Source of the DNA: Rhodococcus pyridinivorans
GTDB taxonomy: Bacteria; Actinomycetota; Actinomycetes; Mycobacteriales; Mycobacteriaceae
Assembly: GCF_900105195.1 (NCBI RefSeq)
Contig: NZ_FNRX01000002.1
Span: 3,844,001 to 3,908,000 of the forward strand
Length of the DNA stretch: 64,000 bases
Reading direction: 5' to 3'
The position numbers and the translations under genes are program-made. Below, piece after piece: positions 26,463-34,604 of this stretch. The stretch's first letter is position 1, and each line of letters begins with the position of its first letter. The notes beneath the pieces are model-generated. The model saw nothing but the letters and a program-made list of their open reading frames with translations. It was not told where the DNA came from and did not search any database.

Positions 26463-26828
26463 CTACCGCGTGTCGTCGGAGTGGCTGACGACGTTGACGA
26501 CCGTGCCGTCCGGTGCACGGACGAAGAACCGCCGCACTCCCCACGGTTCCATCGTCAGCGGATACACGATCTCGAACCCGCGACGCTGCGCCTCCTCGTA
26601 GGCGGCTTCCACCTCGTCGCCGACGTGGACGGAGATCGCCGAGTCCACGGGAGCCGATTCGTCACCGCTGACCAACTGGACGACGGCACGACCGTCGGGA
26701 GTGGTGAACCGCGCGACCCATCCGAGGTTCATCTCTTCGACGCTCAGCCCCAGATAGTCTGCGTAGAAGCTCCGCGCTTCCCCGATGTCCGGGACGTTGA
26801 TGTTCGTGGTGATGCCGGTCGGACGCAT
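26463..26828 (-). CDS. VOC (glyoxalase/bleomycin-resistance-fold) protein
   Basis: A 121-residue VOC-fold protein: TTNINVPDIGEARSFYADYLGL at the N-terminus, WVARFTTPDGRAVVQLV, the second motif SAISVHVGDEVEAAYEEAQRRGF and the terminal RRFFVRAPDGTVVNVVSH. The family includes dioxygenases, isomerases and antibiotic-sequestering proteins; residues do not settle which. ATG 26828 has AAGGAG seven bases upstream. The gene sits inside a 640-bp interval bounded by 42-bp imperfect inverted repeats, which hints at mobilisation as a small cassette. Confidence 0.8.
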   Translation of the reverse strand: MRPTGITTNINVPDIGEARSFYADYLGLSVEEMNLGWVARFTTPDGRAVVQLVSGDESAPVDSAISVHVGDEVEAAYEEAQRRGFEIVYPLTMEPWGVRRFFVRAPDGTVVNVVSHSDDTR

Positions 26829-26853
26829 GCGGTCGCTCCTTCGACGATCCTCG

Positions 26854-26894
26854 GTGGATTCGACCCGTTCAGCGGGGTTCATTCCACAAAAATC
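26854..26894. repeat. Right arm of the inverted repeat pair flanking the VOC gene
   Basis: Read on the minus strand it begins GATTTTTGTGGAATGAACCC and aligns with the arm at 26252-26293, sharing GATT..TGTGGA, CCCCGCT and GGGTCGAA.CCAC. It also folds on itself. It lies upstream of the VOC start. Confidence 0.5.
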
Positions 26895-26952
26895 GAGTGA
26901 TGGGTCATCTCGAATTCGAGTACACCACTACCCGCGCTTCGGAGTCCCGAGA

Positions 26953-28520
26953 ATGAGTACGCAACCCGGACAGTGGCGGCTGTTGGACGAAGCCGAGGCC
27001 GCTGCACTCTCCCTGTCCGACGAATCGCACACCCCGCCCCGAGAAGGACGAACTCACCGTCGCTGTGCGAAAGTTCTTCCGCAACAAGGGCGCCGACTAC
27101 CTCGATGATCCGAACGTCTCGTCTGTCGGCGTCGGATACAAGCATGTGGACGGCAAACCCACCGGCGGGCTCGCCGTGCAGTTCACAGTGAATGAGAAGG
27201 TATCGGAGCCCGAAGCTCTCGAAGCACTGGGGCCTCCCCGCTTCCCGAGAGCATCACCGTGAACGGTGTGAAGGTCCCGACCGATGTGATCGAGCGGTCG
27301 TACGAACCCGCATTCCATCGCGCCCCGGAAGCAGCGACGCCGCCCCGGAAGACGCGACGACAACCGGATAGGACGACTCGTGCGGTCGCACCTGGGCCGG
27401 CCGGGGACTGTGCCGTGGCGACGGTCAAGGATCGGCAGTTCGATCCGGAGATCTGCGGGCTCGGCACGAAGTCCATCGGTGCGTTCGAGATCGGACCCGC
27501 TCCGAAGCACCCGGCAGCCGACGGTGAGATCAGCAGCGGCGGCGACTCGGGAGCGGCGTGGATGTTCCGATCCGGAACCGGTGCGGCAACGATCACCGTC
27601 CTGGCCGGGCTGCATTTCGCCGGCGAAGCGAACGGCAGCTCCGACGAGCACGCGCTGGCGTGCCTGCCGCAATCCGTCTTCGAGAAGCTGGGTGTGACCC
27701 TCACCCCGCCGGCCCGGAAGAGGCGGTCGCGAACGTCGGTTACGACCCGAACTTCCTGTCGACGCCCGTCCCGCTTCCCGAAGTGAAGCCCGACATCGCG
27801 AAGGCGAACGACGGCTCCGAGGTCCTGCACTACACGCACTTCTCGCTGGCGATGCGCAAGTCGCGTCGGTTCGCGGCATGGGTGGCGTGGAACATCGACG
27901 GCGGTTCGAGGAAGAAGCTCAGCCGAAAGAACATCGACTTCGTCAAGGATCCACGTCTGGCGGCGGACGTCCAGGTCGGCAACGAACTGTACCGAGCGAA
28001 CCGACTCGATCGCGGGCACCTCGCACGACGCGCCGACCTGCTGTGGGGCAGCACGAGCGAAGCAACGAAGGCGAACAGAGACTCGTTCTTCTACACCAAC
28101 ATCACCCCGCAGATGGACGACTTCAACCAGAGCGCCCGCGACGGCGTCTGGGGCAAGCTCGAGGACGCGGTCTTCGCAGATGTGGAGGTCGACGACCTGA
28201 AGGTGTCGGCGTTCGGCGGCCCCGTGTTCGCGGACGACGACCGCGATTTCAGGAGGGTGAAGATCCCCCGCGAGTTCTGGAAGGTGCTCGTGTTCATGGA
28301 GAACGGCGAGCTCGAGGCCCGAGGCTTCCTACTGAGACAGAACCTCGACCAGCTCGAGGTGCTCGACCTCGACGAGTTCCGGGTCTTCCAGGTTCCGCTG
28401 GCCGAGATCGAACAACGCGCCCGGCTGCGGTTCCCGCAGGCGTTGCGAGATGCGGATCTGCAGGTCGCGGCGGAGACGATCGCCGAGCCACTGGATTCGG
28501 TGGCCGCCATCCACTGGTGA
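26953..28520 (+). pseudogene. Frameshifted trypsin-like protease / DNA-RNA non-specific endonuclease
   Basis: One ancestral gene can be read only by switching frame. It starts MSTQPGQWRLLDEAEAAA (26953); a one-base excess in the C-run at 27037-27040 shifts into EKDELTVAVRKFFRNKGADY; a second shift near 27230 gives LPESITVNGVKVPTDVIE; a third near 27710 opens the C-terminal part. The middle has trypsin-like features (SSGGDSGAAWMF with nucleophile Ser; LHFAGE; EHALAC) but the His/Asp region looks deleted. The C-terminal nuclease (about 27790-28520) is intact, with catalytic DRGHLARRADLLWG and FYTNITPQMDDFN of the Serratia-nuclease family. Sequencing error in C-runs could explain some shifts, but not the missing protease segment. 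Confidence 0.75.
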
Positions 28521-28556
28521 CGTCTCGCATAGGCGCGGGAGCGGTTGCGTCCCTTT

Positions 28557-28624
28557 AACTCTCGCGCGCTGAACCGAGGCTCGCCTCGCGTGTAGCGCGA
28601 GCGAACCTCGGTTCAGCGCGTCAA
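28557..28624. repeat. 68-bp palindromic repeat, copy A
   Basis: A 15-bp perfect stem (28565-28579 with 28606-28620; arm CGCGCTGAACCGAGG) extended by TCGC/GCGA and CTCGCG/CGCGAG inner pairs around TGTAG. It follows the nuclease stop by 36 bases. A 68-bp relative with about 87% identity lies in the same orientation at 34238-34306. Confidence 0.7.
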
Positions 28625-28630
28625 GTTGCG

Positions 28631-28687
28631 CCTGTTACAGTCTCCGCGCCGGTCCCGAGGGGGTCGAGATCAAGTCGAAGGGGGCAC
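28631..28687 (+). promoter_or_regulatory. Conserved promoter/leader A
   Basis: CCTGTTACAGTCTCCGCGC, then GAGGGGGTCGAGATC and a GGGGGCAC ribosome site, ends at GTG 28688. It is nearly the same as the leader at 29535-29592, over a 57-base span. TGTTACAGT is the likely -10 region. Confidence 0.6.
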
Positions 28688-29443
28688 GTGAAATCTTTTC
28701 TGCTGCGCAGGGTGCTGCCGATAGTCGGCGGGATAACGGCGCTGCTGCTACTTCCTCGGGTGTCCTCGTTTCTCGGTCCCGAAGTCCCGTCCGTATCTAC
28801 CTTGGTGCCGACCACCGTCGCGGCATCGGACCCTTCCACACCGCAGACCACGCGACCTCCCCTTCCGGAGGGTTCTCCCTCCATGTTGTTTCCCCCACCG
28901 AAGATCGACGTCGAGCCAGGGCAACCGCAACCGATCGACACCAGATACGGCCTCACCTATGAGATTCCGGCGGACTGGAAGAACGACCACGGCGCTAGCT
29001 CCGGATGGTCCGGTGAGGAAGGTCATGCCGTCTACGGCAGCGTCGGTTCGTTCGGCTACGGGTCCTGTCCCGAAAAGGACGGAGGCTGGCTGGCGATGTC
29101 CGGCGTGGCGGGCTCGCGAGGTATCGACCTCGAAACCGTAGCTACCGAGAGGATCCGAGACGTCGAGTGGATCTTCGACGACAACGCGGGCACGCGGCCG
29201 ACAGTCGAGTACGCCGCCCCCGTATGGTTCGAGATCGCTGACCGCCCCGCCGTTCGAATTTCCACCCGTATCACTGATATTCCACAGGTCAGCGGTTGCG
29301 AACCCGACGCCGCCCGGTTCGACATCGTTGCCACCCCGGGCTATGCGACGGCGCAGACCATGGTGTTGATGGTGCAGGTCAACGAAGGCGCGTACGACGT
29401 CGACGTCGCCGACGACATCATCGCAACGCTCCGACCGTCTTGA
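28688..29443 (+). CDS. Membrane-anchored extracytoplasmic protein, paralogue 1
   Basis: A 251-residue protein with an N-terminal signal anchor (KSFLLRRVLPIVGGITALLL), a Pro/Thr-rich linker (residues 35-75) and a beta-rich globular domain opening with TRYGLTYEIPADWKND. Conserved cysteines (GSCPEKD, SGCEPDA) suggest a disulfide. No catalytic motif is recognised; the fold vaguely recalls LpqN/PsbP-type lipoproteins. There is no lipobox. GTG 28688 follows AAGGGGGCAC. A second copy starts 905 bases downstream with an almost identical promoter, so this is a tandem duplication feeding the ESX-like substrate gene. Confidence 0.75.
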   Translation: MKSFLLRRVLPIVGGITALLLLPRVSSFLGPEVPSVSTLVPTTVAASDPSTPQTTRPPLPEGSPSMLFPPPKIDVEPGQPQPIDTRYGLTYEIPADWKNDHGASSGWSGEEGHAVYGSVGSFGYGSCPEKDGGWLAMSGVAGSRGIDLETVATERIRDVEWIFDDNAGTRPTVEYAAPVWFEIADRPAVRISTRITDIPQVSGCEPDAARFDIVATPGYATAQTMVLMVQVNEGAYDVDVADDIIATLRPS

Positions 29444-29534
29444 TCGACTTTTGGACTCATTGACACCGCAGCACTGTGCAGATCCCAGTCGATGGAGCTC
29501 TCGTCGAGTGCACTCGACGAGACGAACCGCGGCA

Positions 29535-29592
29535 CCTGTTACAGTCTCCGCGCTGATCTCGAGGGGGTCGAGATCCAGTCGGGAGGGGGCAC
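29535..29592 (+). promoter_or_regulatory. Conserved promoter/leader B with hairpin
   Basis: Duplicate of leader A. It contains GATCTCGA-GGGGG-TCGAGATC (29555-29575), a perfect 8-5-8 inverted repeat, then GGGAGGGGGCAC before GTG 29593. Copy A has a degenerate version of this hairpin. Confidence 0.6.
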
Positions 29593-30423
29593 GTGAAGTC
29601 GTTTCTGTTGCGCACCGTACTGCCTATTGCAGGAGGGATAGCAGCAATCCTGCTGCTACCGCGGGTGTCCTCGATTGTCGGCCCTGACGTCCCCTCGGTT
29701 CCGACCTTGGTGCCGACTACCTCCGCGCCATCGGCACCGGTGGGTCCACGAACCTCTCCCCCGCCATTGCCGGAGGGGTTCCCCTCGATGCTGCGCCCAC
29801 CGCCTCAGATGACCGCCGCTCCAGGTGCGCCGCAACCGATCGGCACGAGATACGGTCTTACATACGATATTCCGGCGGACTGGACCAACGACTACCGTTC
29901 TATCGCCGGATGGTCCAACGAGAACGACAAGGCCAGTTATGGAGCTGTCGGGTTCTTCGGTTACGGTTATTGCCCGGAGGAAGACGGGGGCTGGCTTGCG
30001 ATCTCCGGCGCGGCAGGTTCGCGGGACCTGGACCTCGAATCGGTAGCGCAACAAGAGGTCCGCGCCGTCGAGTGGATTTTCGACGACAATGCCGGAACAT
30101 TGCCGACGGTCGAGTACACCGGCCCCGTATGGTTCGAAGTCGCAGGGCGGCCCGCGGTCCGCGTCTCAGCCCTCGTTACCGATATCCCGCGAATCAGTTC
30201 GTGCGAACCAGGCTCGGCCCGCTTCGACGTCGTGGCGACGCCAGGTTACGCCACCGCAGAAACCATGGTGTTGATGGTCGAAGTCCACCAGGATATCGAT
30301 GGCGCGTACGAGGGCGGGGTTGCAGACGACATCATTTCGACGCTTCGACCCACCAAACGAAGCGCATCAAGAAGACAGAAAGTGTCATGGGCGAAACATT
30401 CAAGGCAGCTCCCGAAGAAGTAG
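29593..30423 (+). CDS. Membrane-anchored extracytoplasmic protein, paralogue 2
   Basis: A 276-residue paralogue of the 28688 gene with the same signal anchor (KSFLLRTVLPIAGGIAAILLL), Pro-rich linker and TRYGLTYDIPADWTND domain with matching cysteines. Up to DDIISTLRPT it aligns end to end with paralogue 1, which stops there; this copy has lost the stop and runs 25 more residues (Lys/Ser/Arg-rich), overlapping the start of the ESX-like gene by 37 bases. The tail is probably an accident of the duplication, or couples translation to the next gene. Confidence 0.75.
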   Translation: MKSFLLRTVLPIAGGIAAILLLPRVSSIVGPDVPSVPTLVPTTSAPSAPVGPRTSPPPLPEGFPSMLRPPPQMTAAPGAPQPIGTRYGLTYDIPADWTNDYRSIAGWSNENDKASYGAVGFFGYGYCPEEDGGWLAISGAAGSRDLDLESVAQQEVRAVEWIFDDNAGTLPTVEYTGPVWFEVAGRPAVRVSALVTDIPRISSCEPGSARFDVVATPGYATAETMVLMVEVHQDIDGAYEGGVADDIISTLRPTKRSASRRQKVSWAKHSRQLPKK

Positions 30424-31601
30424 CCGGAGCCGCTGTGTTATTCGATGACATTGCCGACGACGCCTCGGCCTCCACCGACTACATACGTGCGGAATGCAGT
30501 GTTCAGCAAGGATTGGGCGCAGGTGTACTTGCACTATTGAGCGCCCCTCTGGCAGCGACCGCGGACTTCATGTCTTCCCGGTACGGCGGCTTGGCGGCGG
30601 TTACTCGGTCGACCGGTGTGGAGCTCAACCGAGTTGCGTGGATGTACGCAGACCAAGAGGCCCAAACATATGACGCTCTCAACGCGAACATATTGTTCGA
30701 AGAGCTGATCGACGCCCACTACGACCCGTACACCCCAGCGCCCGGCCCCGCAGCTCCGTTCCTCGACCCGGTGACTTACCGGAAGGCAGAGGAAGTAGAC
30801 CTTCCGCTGTCCGAAGTAGGAGCCGAGGATGTTCGGCAAGTCATCGCGGACGCAGCAGGTTGGCTCGGAGATGTAGACGACGCGATTCACGCTGCAACGG
30901 GATGGAGTCCGCTCCTGCAGTTCGTGGAGCCATTGACGGGAAACTGGAACGAACTGAAGCGTATCGGCGACGCATACCGCATCGCAGCCGAAGGTATGGA
31001 GACGTGCGGTTCCAACGTCCGCGCCGGCTATGAACAACTCGATCCGCATTGGGACGGCGCCGCGGCTCAAAGCTTCACCGAACACGCCGAACGCCAGGCA
31101 GCAGCTATGGAGTGGGAAGGCTCGGTAGGCCGAGTAGCGAAAGAGATGTGTTTCTTCACCTCCGACAAGGTCAGACAGGCGGCTATCAGCGGGGTTCAGC
31201 GACTCGCCACGATGCTGGAAGCGGAAGTCTCACTCGAGAACACCACCCAGGCATTGAAGTTCGCCGTCAAGAAGATCCCCTGGATCGGCACGTACATCCA
31301 GGTGAACGCCATTGTCGAGATCATCAGACAAGCGGCTTCGCAGATCGATGATCTCGTCGATAGCGTGCGGGAGATCGTCGAGGCGCTCGAAGGATTCCTT
31401 GCGGCGATGGCATCTCCGTCCGGCTATCTCAACGAGAAGTTCGAAGAGAAGCTTGCACCGATAACCGACGCCTACACCGACACCAAGACGAAAGCCGAAC
31501 TCGCCATGGACATCGCCCGCGTGGCCGATGCAGGCGATACGTACAACGCCCCCAAATCCGGCTATGCCGTCGGCGACGATCCCTGGGCGGATGCCGTATG
31601 A
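30387..31601 (+). CDS. Putative type VII (ESX) secretion substrate with EspC-like and WXG-like helical domains
   Basis: A 404-residue, almost all-helical protein. Residues 1-95 resemble EspC/DUF2580-type ESX substrates (FKAAPEEVAGAAVLFDDIAD ... YADQEAQTYDALN). Residues 175-260 resemble a second WXG100-like hairpin, with LTGNWNELKRIGDAYRIAAE, and HWDGAAAQSFTEHAERQ as the W-x-G turn. A long coiled-coil-like helical region follows (VEIIRQAASQIDDLVDSVRE). No toxin domain is recognisable at the C-terminus. ATG 30387 lies inside the end of paralogue 2. It overlaps the following small gene (ATGA). ESX export is inferred from fold patterns only. Confidence 0.65.
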   Translation: MGETFKAAPEEVAGAAVLFDDIADDASASTDYIRAECSVQQGLGAGVLALLSAPLAATADFMSSRYGGLAAVTRSTGVELNRVAWMYADQEAQTYDALNANILFEELIDAHYDPYTPAPGPAAPFLDPVTYRKAEEVDLPLSEVGAEDVRQVIADAAGWLGDVDDAIHAATGWSPLLQFVEPLTGNWNELKRIGDAYRIAAEGMETCGSNVRAGYEQLDPHWDGAAAQSFTEHAERQAAAMEWEGSVGRVAKEMCFFTSDKVRQAAISGVQRLATMLEAEVSLENTTQALKFAVKKIPWIGTYIQVNAIVEIIRQAASQIDDLVDSVREIVEALEGFLAAMASPSGYLNEKFEEKLAPITDAYTDTKTKAELAMDIARVADAGDTYNAPKSGYAVGDDPWADAV

Positions 31602-31975
31602 GGGACGTCCCGCTCCACCTGGAAGCAGCCGTCCGCAGGATCCAGGACGCCGGACAGGCCATCGACACCCGCCGCATCCGCGCCGACCAGGTGAGCAACG
31701 GTGACTGGGATACGCGCATCGACGTCGACGAAGCACTGATGAGCCGGCTCGCCGAAACCGACGCCGCATCCGACGCGCTCCGAGCCTTCGCGGCCCGCGT
31801 CGACGCAGGCACAGCCGAATGGCGCGACATCGAACGGATCCTTCGCACTCTCCCACCGGAAGTGATCGAACTGAAAGCATCGAAGCATTACCGCTGGTGT
31901 TGGGATCATCAGCCACCTGTCGCAACTCCGGTCGAGGACGAGCCAGGGCCGTACAGAATTCCCTGGCAGCGATGA
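31598..31975 (+). CDS. Small hypothetical partner of the ESX-like substrate
   Basis: A 125-residue soluble helical protein (LEAAVRRIQDAGQAI, DEALMSRLAETDAASDALRAFAARV) with a C-terminal RWCWDHQPP segment. Its ATG overlaps the TGA of the 404-residue gene, so the two are coupled and probably interact, for example as chaperone or immunity partner; that is inference. No similarity was recognised. Confidence 0.6.
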   Translation: MRDVPLHLEAAVRRIQDAGQAIDTRRIRADQVSNGDWDTRIDVDEALMSRLAETDAASDALRAFAARVDAGTAEWRDIERILRTLPPEVIELKASKHYRWCWDHQPPVATPVEDEPGPYRIPWQR

Positions 31976-32049
31976 TCGACCATCACGTCCATTCGTTGTA
32001 GAGCTATCCCTGCGGACGTGGATTGCGAGCTGGTGCAGCTCCTCCTGAT

Positions 32050-32091
32050 TTGGGTGGTTCCACCCCCGGATAGCGGGGCTGGAACACCCAA
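32050..32091. terminator. Bidirectional hairpin terminator
   Basis: TTGGGTGGTTCCA, CCCCG, loop, CGGGG, TGGAACACCCAA form a 13-bp stem with one bulge plus an inner GC stem. It lies between the convergent ESX-like module and the truncated glycosylase-like gene. Confidence 0.7.
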
Positions 32092-32134
32092 GTCGTTGTC
32101 GCGTCGGCATCGACGGCCAGGATCTCGCGCAGCG

Positions 32135-32490
32135 TCAGATCGTGGTGGCCGCCAACTCAGTGCGTAGGCGATCGAGCTGCTCTGGTGTCACGGCCGTCGC
32201 GAATCGCTTTTTCTTGCCGCCACTCGACGGATGGTCGAGATAGACGAACGCTCGCGGACGGCCGTCGTGAACGAACTCGGCGTATCGGTGCTCTCCGTCG
32301 AGACCCAGGTGGAACAATTGTGAAACCTCCCGAGCTGCATGCACGCCGATGACAGCAAAGACGCGAGCTTCTGACGCAGCCGACACCACCTGCGGGAGGT
32401 ACTTTGTCGCACATGTGTGACGCGCCTCGGCAACACCGATCTCATTCCTGCCCTTACCCTGATTCCACCGAAAGACCGACTGCGTAGCAG
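32135..32490 (-). pseudogene. 5'-truncated uracil-DNA-glycosylase-like gene
   Basis: The minus strand encodes about 115 residues resembling the C-terminal half of a UDG-superfamily protein: WNQGKGRNEIGVAEARHTC, YLPQVVSAASEARVFAVIGV, and a YLDHPSSGG motif like the UDG HPS loop. Upstream, near 32490-32515, the reading frame runs into the left end of the IS1380 element, and no start precedes the conserved part. I could not find the missing N-terminal half to the right of the IS, so insertion was accompanied by deletion, or the gene was already incomplete. Confidence 0.5.
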
Positions 32491-32514
32491 CGTGTCGAAC
32501 TGAAGAAAGTGCCC

Positions 32515-34121
32515 CCTGAACTGGGAAGATTGGAGTTCTCACAGAACAAATCCACCAGTTCACGAAAGGCACTTCCGGTGAAAGTGCCCCACAAGTTCAT
32601 CGACGGCTCCGCGATGTTCGACGAGGACAACCTCGTCTCGTGCGCCGGCCTGGTCCCGATCATGACCCTGGCCGAGCACACCCGCCTGCCGGACCTGCTC
32701 TCAGAGAAGATCTCGATCACCACCACCAAGGTCGCCTCCGGAGCGGCGAACCCGGCACCGAAACTGCTCACCCTGATCGCCGGGATGTGCGCAGGCGCCG
32801 ACAGCATCGACGATATCGACCTGCTGCGCTCGGGCGGCATGACACACCTGTTCGCAGGTGTCTATGCACCCTCGACTGTGGGAACACTGCTACGCGAGTT
32901 CAGCTTCGGTCATGCCCGTCAGCTCGAATCCGTGCTCCGCGAACACCTGATCGCACTCACCGCCCGAGTCGAGATCCTGCCCGGTTTGGCCAAGCAGGCG
33001 TTCCTCGACATCGACTCGCTGCTGCGCCCGGTCTACGACCGCGCCAAACAAGGCGCGAGCTACGGACACACGAAAATCGCCGGCAAACAGATCCTGCGCA
33101 AAGGCCTGTCCCCGCTGGCCACCACCATCAGCACAGCCGACTCCACACCGATCATCACCGGCATGCGACTACGCGCCGGGAAAGCCGGATCCGGTAAAGG
33201 TGCAGGTCGGATGGTCACCCAGGCCATCGTCACCGCCCGGGCAGCGGGCGCGGCCGGTGCCATCACGGCCTGCGGTGATTCCGCCTACGGCACCCGTTCG
33301 GTCATCTCGGCGTGCCTGCGCGCGAAAGTGTGCTTCTCGCTGGTCCTGGACAAGAACACCGCGGTCCGGTGCGCGATCGACTCCATCGCCGACGAGGCGT
33401 GGACCCCGGTGAAGTACCCCGGAGCGGTCCGCGACCCGGACACCGGAGCGTGGATCTGAAGATGCCGAGGTCGCCGAAACCACCTACACCGCTTTTGCTT
33501 CCACCACGACTCCGGTTACCGCCCGGTTGATCGTGCGCCGCGTCAAAGACGCCCGCTACCCCGACGCGTTGTTCCCGGTGTGGCGGCATCATCCGTTCTT
33601 CACCAACACCACTACCTCGGCCACCGACGCCGATGTCACCCATCGCCGGCACGCGATCATCGAAACCGTCTTCGCCGACCTCATCGACGGACCCCTGGCG
33701 CACATGCCATCGGGGCGCTTCGGGGCGAACTCCGCGTGGGTGCTCTGCGCGGCGATCGCCCACAACCTGCTGCGCGCCACCGGCCTTCTTGCAGGTGGTG
33801 GGCATGTTCGCGCCCGTGGGGCGACGCTACGGCGCAAGATCGTCGATATCCCGGCCCGATTGTGTCGACCGCAACGAGAACCGATCTCGCGGCTACCCAC
33901 GCACTGGCCCTGGTCGGACGCATGGCTTCGATTGTGGACCAATACCATCGGCCACAGCCCGCCAGCTATCGCCTGAACACCGACCGACCCGCCGAGACGG
34001 CACGACCGGAACCGCACCGTGGAAAAGCTCGGCAAACCAGCGGTCACCGCATGTCCGCAACTGCCCATACATCCACTCGCCCGGCCGGAATGGGCTTCGG
34101 CATCACGTCAGTGGATTCAGG
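32515..34121 (+). mobile_element. IS1380-family insertion sequence (boundaries approximate)
   Basis: About 1.6 kb around a frameshifted IS1380 transposase, the usual family size. Possible ends share CCTGAA: 32515-32520 at the left and TTCAGG at 34116-34121 on the right. No clear target duplication was found, so the exact ends are uncertain. Confidence 0.5.
32578..33976 (+). pseudogene. IS1380 transposase with frameshift
   Basis: Two consecutive frames together give a near-complete IS1380 transposase of about 465 residues. Frame 1 (32578-33459) carries VSCAGLVPIMTLAEHT, the first Asp in AFLDIDSLLRP and the second in ITACGDSAYGTRSV, and ends at GCGTGGATCTGA. Frame 2 resumes at once (EDAEVAETTY... 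to 33976), with the catalytic Glu in HAIIETVFADL and the family tail VDIPARL...LPTHWPWSDAW. A single-base indel near 33456 separates them, so the DDE triad is split and the element is probably dead unless the ribosome shifts at ATC-TGA. The GTG at 32578 replaces the family's normal start. Confidence 0.8.
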
Positions 34122-34604
34122 CTAAGAATCTCGACGCAGTCATTTGCGGCAACGACGGTCGGGTGTACACGACGTAGTGGAAGGGGTCGTAGCCCAGAAG
34201 GCCCGGGATCCTGTCTCCAGGCCGCGTGCGCCCCCACAACTCTCGCGCGCTGACCCGAGGCTTGCCCCGCGTGTAGCGTGAGCAAACCCGGGTTCGGCGC
34301 GCGAGGAAGCCCATTGCAATCCCCTATCGTCCACATATCAAATTCGGGTTCGAGTTCGATCATTGCCGGTCGCTCGTCGTCCCTGTCTCCATTCGGATCC
34401 GCCCCCATACAGTGGCCAACGCCACGATGCTGCTCGCCCATGCTTGAGCCGAGCAATAGATCGCTCTCACGTCGCAGGACATCTTCGATGAACGATTCGG
34501 ATTGACAGAAGAACCGCATCGACCGAACGCTCTCACCGCACGACCTTCGGTTCAGAATTCGTAGCGCGAAAGCCTCAGGCTCGAGCGGCGGATATTGTGC
34601 CGGG
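33977..34604. other. Long non-coding stretch: IS right end, palindromic repeat and no convincing gene
   Basis: 628 bases without a supportable gene. It holds the right end of the IS1380 element (to about 34121), the second 68-bp palindromic repeat (34238-34306) and the promoter region of the HNH gene. A minus-strand frame at 34140-34215 (GDRIPGLLGYDPFHYVVYT) looks protein-like but is short, runs into the palindrome and cannot be named; it may be a gene scrap. Confidence 0.5.
34238..34306. repeat. 68-bp palindromic repeat, copy B
   Basis: AACTCTCGCGCGCTGACCCG at its start matches copy A (28557) except for one base; the whole 68 bp differs at about nine positions and keeps CGCGTGTAGCG in the loop. 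Same orientation as copy A. The stem is less perfect here, so copy B is probably decaying. Confidence 0.7.

Noticed and set aside
33452..33465. Programmed +1 frameshift in the IS1380 transposase
   Set aside because: IS1380 elements are not known to need frameshifting and no stimulatory signal is visible; a one-base indel is the simpler reading.
34117..34314. Small minus-strand gene encoding GDRIPGLLGYDPFHYVVYT
   Set aside because: Its N-terminal part lies in the palindromic repeat, no ribosome site or homologue is recognised; kept only as a possible scrap.
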